A DNA stretch of 38,131 bases. It comes from Acidobacteriota bacterium (lineage in GTDB: Bacteria; Acidobacteriota; Vicinamibacteria; Vicinamibacterales; UBA2999). Shown here piece by piece: positions 35,746 through 38,131 of the stretch. Positions within the stretch are counted from its first letter, which is position 1, and each line of letters begins with the position of its first letter. Both the position numbers and the translations under genes were made by a program. The notes below the pieces were generated by a model. It was not told where the DNA came from, made no database searches, and saw only the letters and a program-made list of their open reading frames with translations. Where the stretch lies: contig JAEUQR010000097.1 of NCBI GenBank assembly GCA_016789705.1, positions 1 through 38,131 on the forward strand, read 5' to 3'.

Positions 35746-36779
35746 CGCCCGTGCGCGTCATCCTCGTCGGACTGGGCGCCCGCGCCCGCATCTGGCGGCG
35801 TGTCATCGGCGCGCGCCCCGACTGCGCCATCGTCGGGCTCGTCGACACCCGGCCCGACGTGGTCGCCGCGGCCGTCGCCGAGACGCCCGGGGCCGTCGGC
35901 GGCGAGACGCTCGCCGAAGTCACGGCGCGCGTGGCCGCCGATGCCGTCATCCTGAGCACGCCGCCGGGCGGGCGCGGCGCGCAGATCGCCGCGGCCTGCG
36001 CCGCCAGACTCGCCATCCTGGCCGAGAAGCCGCTCGCCGACAGCGTCGAGGCGGCCGAGGCGCACGTGGCGGCCGCCGAGCGGGCCGGCGTGGCGCTGAC
36101 CGTCGGCTTGAACTTCCGCTACCTCGCCGTGACCCGTGCCCTCAAGGCGCTGCTCGCGGCCGATCGCATGGGCCGGGCCGAGTTCGCGCACTTCACCTAC
36201 GAACGCTGGCGCGACGGCCATCAGCCGCACCTGAACAAGTACCCGCTCACGATGGATCAGCCGATGCTCTGGGAGCAGTCGATCCATCACTTCGACCTGA
36301 TGCGATTCGTCTACGACGCCGAGCCGGTCGCCGTCTCGGCCCGCACGTTCAACCCGTCGTGGTCGATGTATCGTGGCGACGCCAACGTCTCGGCCCTCAT
36401 CACGTTCAGCGGTGGCCTCGAAGTGACCTACCAGGGGACGTGGGCCGGCAACTGGCAGCCGATGACCTTCAACTGGCGCACCGAGACGCGGCGCGGCGTC
36501 GTCATACAGGCCGACATGTTCGGCGCGCTCGGGTATGCCCATCGCGATGACGCGGTCCTGACGCCCGTCACGTTGCCGCCGAACGAGCCGTGGGTCGACG
36601 ACGCGGCGGCGCTCCTCGACGACTTCGTCGCCCACGTGCGTGACGGGGCCGCGCTGGCGTGCCCCGGCGCCGATCACGTGCGTTCCCTGCGGATGGTCGC
36701 GGCCTGCATCGAATCGTCGATGACCGGCCGCGCCGTCGATCCCAGAAGCCCAGGACTGCAAAGGACGAGCCCCTCATGA
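35742..36779 (+). CDS. Gfo/Idh/MocA family oxidoreductase
   Basis: This 345-aa protein has a Rossmann start VRVILVGLGARARIWRR, ILAEKPLADS (Lys96 in the EKP motif, 95-97), VGLNFRYL (121-128) and SIHHFDLMRF (180-189), with the catalytic histidine region. The C-terminal alpha/beta domain (about 125-310) fits the family, which oxidises or reduces sugars, inositols and related polyols with NAD(P). It overlaps the SDR stop and the next ATG by 4 bases each. Together with the SDR it suggests that the pathway yields or uses a sugar-like or hydroxylated intermediate. Confidence 0.9.
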   Translation: MTPVRVILVGLGARARIWRRVIGARPDCAIVGLVDTRPDVVAAAVAETPGAVGGETLAEVTARVAADAVILSTPPGGRGAQIAAACAARLAILAEKPLADSVEAAEAHVAAAERAGVALTVGLNFRYLAVTRALKALLAADRMGRAEFAHFTYERWRDGHQPHLNKYPLTMDQPMLWEQSIHHFDLMRFVYDAEPVAVSARTFNPSWSMYRGDANVSALITFSGGLEVTYQGTWAGNWQPMTFNWRTETRRGVVIQADMFGALGYAHRDDAVLTPVTLPPNEPWVDDAAALLDDFVAHVRDGAALACPGADHVRSLRMVAACIESSMTGRAVDPRSPGLQRTSPS

Positions 36780-38131
36780 AACTCCGCTATCTCGCGGCCC
36801 TCGCGGCCGGCCTGGCCCTCATCGGTGCGGTCGTGATGATGACGCGCGGCGGATCGCCGGCGGGCGGCACGGCCCGGACGATCGTGGTCGGCCTGAGCGC
36901 CGACATCGCGACGTTCGAGCCGGCCAACATCTCGAGCCGCGACAACATGAACATCGCGCACCACATCTTCGCGTCGCTGTTCACGCTGGATGCCGACGGA
37001 AAACACGTGCCCAATCTGGCGCGCGAGATGACGGTCTCCGAGGATGGGCTGGCCTACACCTACACGTTGCGCGACGGGCTCACCTGCCACGACGGCGAGG
37101 CGCTGACGGCGGAGGACGTCGCCTACTCGTTCACCCGCATCGCCGACCCGGCGAACAAGTTCACCGGCAACGCGCCCGGGTTCGTCTTCAGCTCGATCGG
37201 CTTCCGCGGCGCCGAGGCGCTCGACCCGCAGCACGTGCGGATCACGATCGCCAGGAAGAACCCGATCGCCTTCGGCCTGCTGACCGAGATCAGCATCCAC
37301 TGCAAGGACAGCTACGAGAAGATGAGCCTCGACCAGGCGGCGACGTCGCCCATCGGCTCCGGGCCGTACCGGCTCGTGTCGTGGTCGCGCGGCTCCGAGA
37401 TCGTGCTCGAGAAGGTGGGGGAGGCGGCGGTCGCCTACGACCGTATCGTCTGGCGAATCATCCCCGAGGCCTCGACGCGCGCCGCTGAACTGATGGCCGG
37501 GAACGTCGACATCATCGCCAACGTGGCGCCAGACCAGATCGCCGCCATCAACGCCTCGAACGTCGCCGCCGTGCAGTCGGTCACGAGCACGCGCCGCATG
37601 TTCGTCGGCTTCAACCAGGCCGAGCAGTTCGCCACGACGGCCGGCGGCCGGGCCATCCGCGACGCGAAGGTGCGCCGCGCCCTGCAGTACGCCGTGGACG
37701 TGCCGACGATCTGCCGCCAGTTACTGCAGGTCGAGTGCCAGCGCGCCACCGGGCTCGTGAACGCCGTGAATGCCAACAAGATGCTCACGCCCTATCCCTT
37801 CGAGCCGGCCACCGCCGAACGCCTGCTCGACGAGGCCGGCTGGCCGCGTGTGGGCGGCAGGATGCGGTTCGCGATCACGCTGCAGGCGGGCCGTGGGCGC
37901 TATCTCAACGACGTCAACGTCGTGCAGGCCATCGGCCAGTACCTGCGCGACGTGGGCGTGGACGTGAACGTCGAGCTGCTCGAGTGGGCCAGCGTGTTCC
38001 AGCCGCTCCTGCGCACGCGCACCGCCGGTCCGCTCTTCTTCATGGGCACCGGGGGCGGTCTGTGGAGCCCGATCTACGACATGAACGACCTGGCGCGGGT
38101 GGATTCCGGCACCAACTACGCCAACTGGGCG
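36776..38131 (+). CDS. Oligopeptide-type ABC solute-binding protein (cut by window end)
   Basis: The frame is open to the right edge (452 codons, no stop). It begins MKLRYLAALAAGLALIGAVV, a signal or anchor, then VGLSADIATFEPANISSRD, HHIFASLFTLDADGKHVPNL and YTYTLRDGLTCHDGEALTAED. This is the standard start of a family 5 (DppA/OppA) binding protein. Later pieces such as SPIGSGPYRLVSWSRG and VRRALQYAVDV are also typical. It should bind the imported compound in the periplasm. Its ATG overlaps the oxidoreductase stop by 4 bases. The matching DppD and DppF ATPase genes are on the left arm; permease genes probably follow beyond the window. Confidence 0.92.
   Translation, partial: MKLRYLAALAAGLALIGAVVMMTRGGSPAGGTARTIVVGLSADIATFEPANISSRDNMNIAHHIFASLFTLDADGKHVPNLAREMTVSEDGLAYTYTLRDGLTCHDGEALTAEDVAYSFTRIADPANKFTGNAPGFVFSSIGFRGAEALDPQHVRITIARKNPIAFGLLTEISIHCKDSYEKMSLDQAATSPIGSGPYRLVSWSRGSEIVLEKVGEAAVAYDRIVWRIIPEASTRAAELMAGNVDIIANVAPDQIAAINASNVAAVQSVTSTRRMFVGFNQAEQFATTAGGRAIRDAKVRRALQYAVDVPTICRQLLQVECQRATGLVNAVNANKMLTPYPFEPATAERLLDEAGWPRVGGRMRFAITLQAGRGRYLNDVNVVQAIGQYLRDVGVDVNVELLEWASVFQPLLRTRTAGPLFFMGTGGGLWSPIYDMNDLARVDSGTNYANWA

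Overview
The window comes from a very GC-rich (roughly 70% by eye), densely coding bacterial chromosome. There is no gap above 300 bases: the largest are about 100-125 bases and each lies upstream of a gene start. I see no tRNA, rRNA, CRISPR array, transposase or phage gene. Gene content (exopolysaccharide assembly genes, paired DUF4438-like genes, Taq-type carboxypeptidase, UPF0173-type metallo-beta-lactamase-fold protein, a GGGGTCAGACCC-type palindromic repeat) would fit an environmental Acidobacteriota such as Vicinamibacterales. That placement is an impression and not proof.

Region 1 (1-13372) is a cell-envelope polysaccharide locus. Rightward genes encode a 56-aa protein of unknown function, a membrane sulfatase-fold phosphotransferase-like protein, an MBOAT O-acyltransferase (AlgI-like) and an AlgJ/AlgX-like SGNH protein. 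The last two resemble an alginate-type O-acetylation machine. Six leftward genes converge on them. In transcription order these are a 953-aa fusion of a glycoside-hydrolase-like barrel with a family-2 glycosyltransferase, an MsbA-like ABC exporter, a CgeB-like glycosyltransferase, a GT4 glycosyltransferase, a PIG-L deacetylase and a zinc-ribbon methyltransferase. Together they could build, deacetylate, methylate, export and O-acetylate a glycan or glycolipid.

Region 2 (13466-16652) holds ordinary single genes: a secreted 5'-nucleotidase, an aldo/keto reductase and a 50-aa Cys-rich metallothionein-like protein.

Region 3 (16695 to the right edge) is the most unusual part. Two long divergent gene arms start from a 123-base spacer at 28411-28533. 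The left arm reads DUF4438-like x2, AllD/Ldh2-type dehydrogenase, M24 'pita-bread' hydrolase, MBL-fold protein, amidohydrolase, aminotransferase, unknown TIM-barrel-like protein, two oligopeptide ABC ATPases and a methyltransferase. The right arm reads M32 carboxypeptidase, a second related aminotransferase, VOC protein, AstE/aspartoacylase-like deacylase, PuuE-type deacetylase, AllA-type ureidoglycolate lyase, FCD-type GntR regulator, NAD-dependent epimerase/dehydrogenase, Gfo/Idh/MocA oxidoreductase and an oligopeptide-type solute-binding protein cut by the window edge. Most neighbours overlap by 1-8 bases, so both arms look like translationally coupled operons. My reading is an uptake-and-degradation system for a peptide-like or ureido/N-acyl nitrogen compound, probably controlled by the embedded GntR protein. 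A perfect TGTCG-N5-CGACA inverted repeat inside the likely right-arm promoter is a candidate operator. The substrate is not known.
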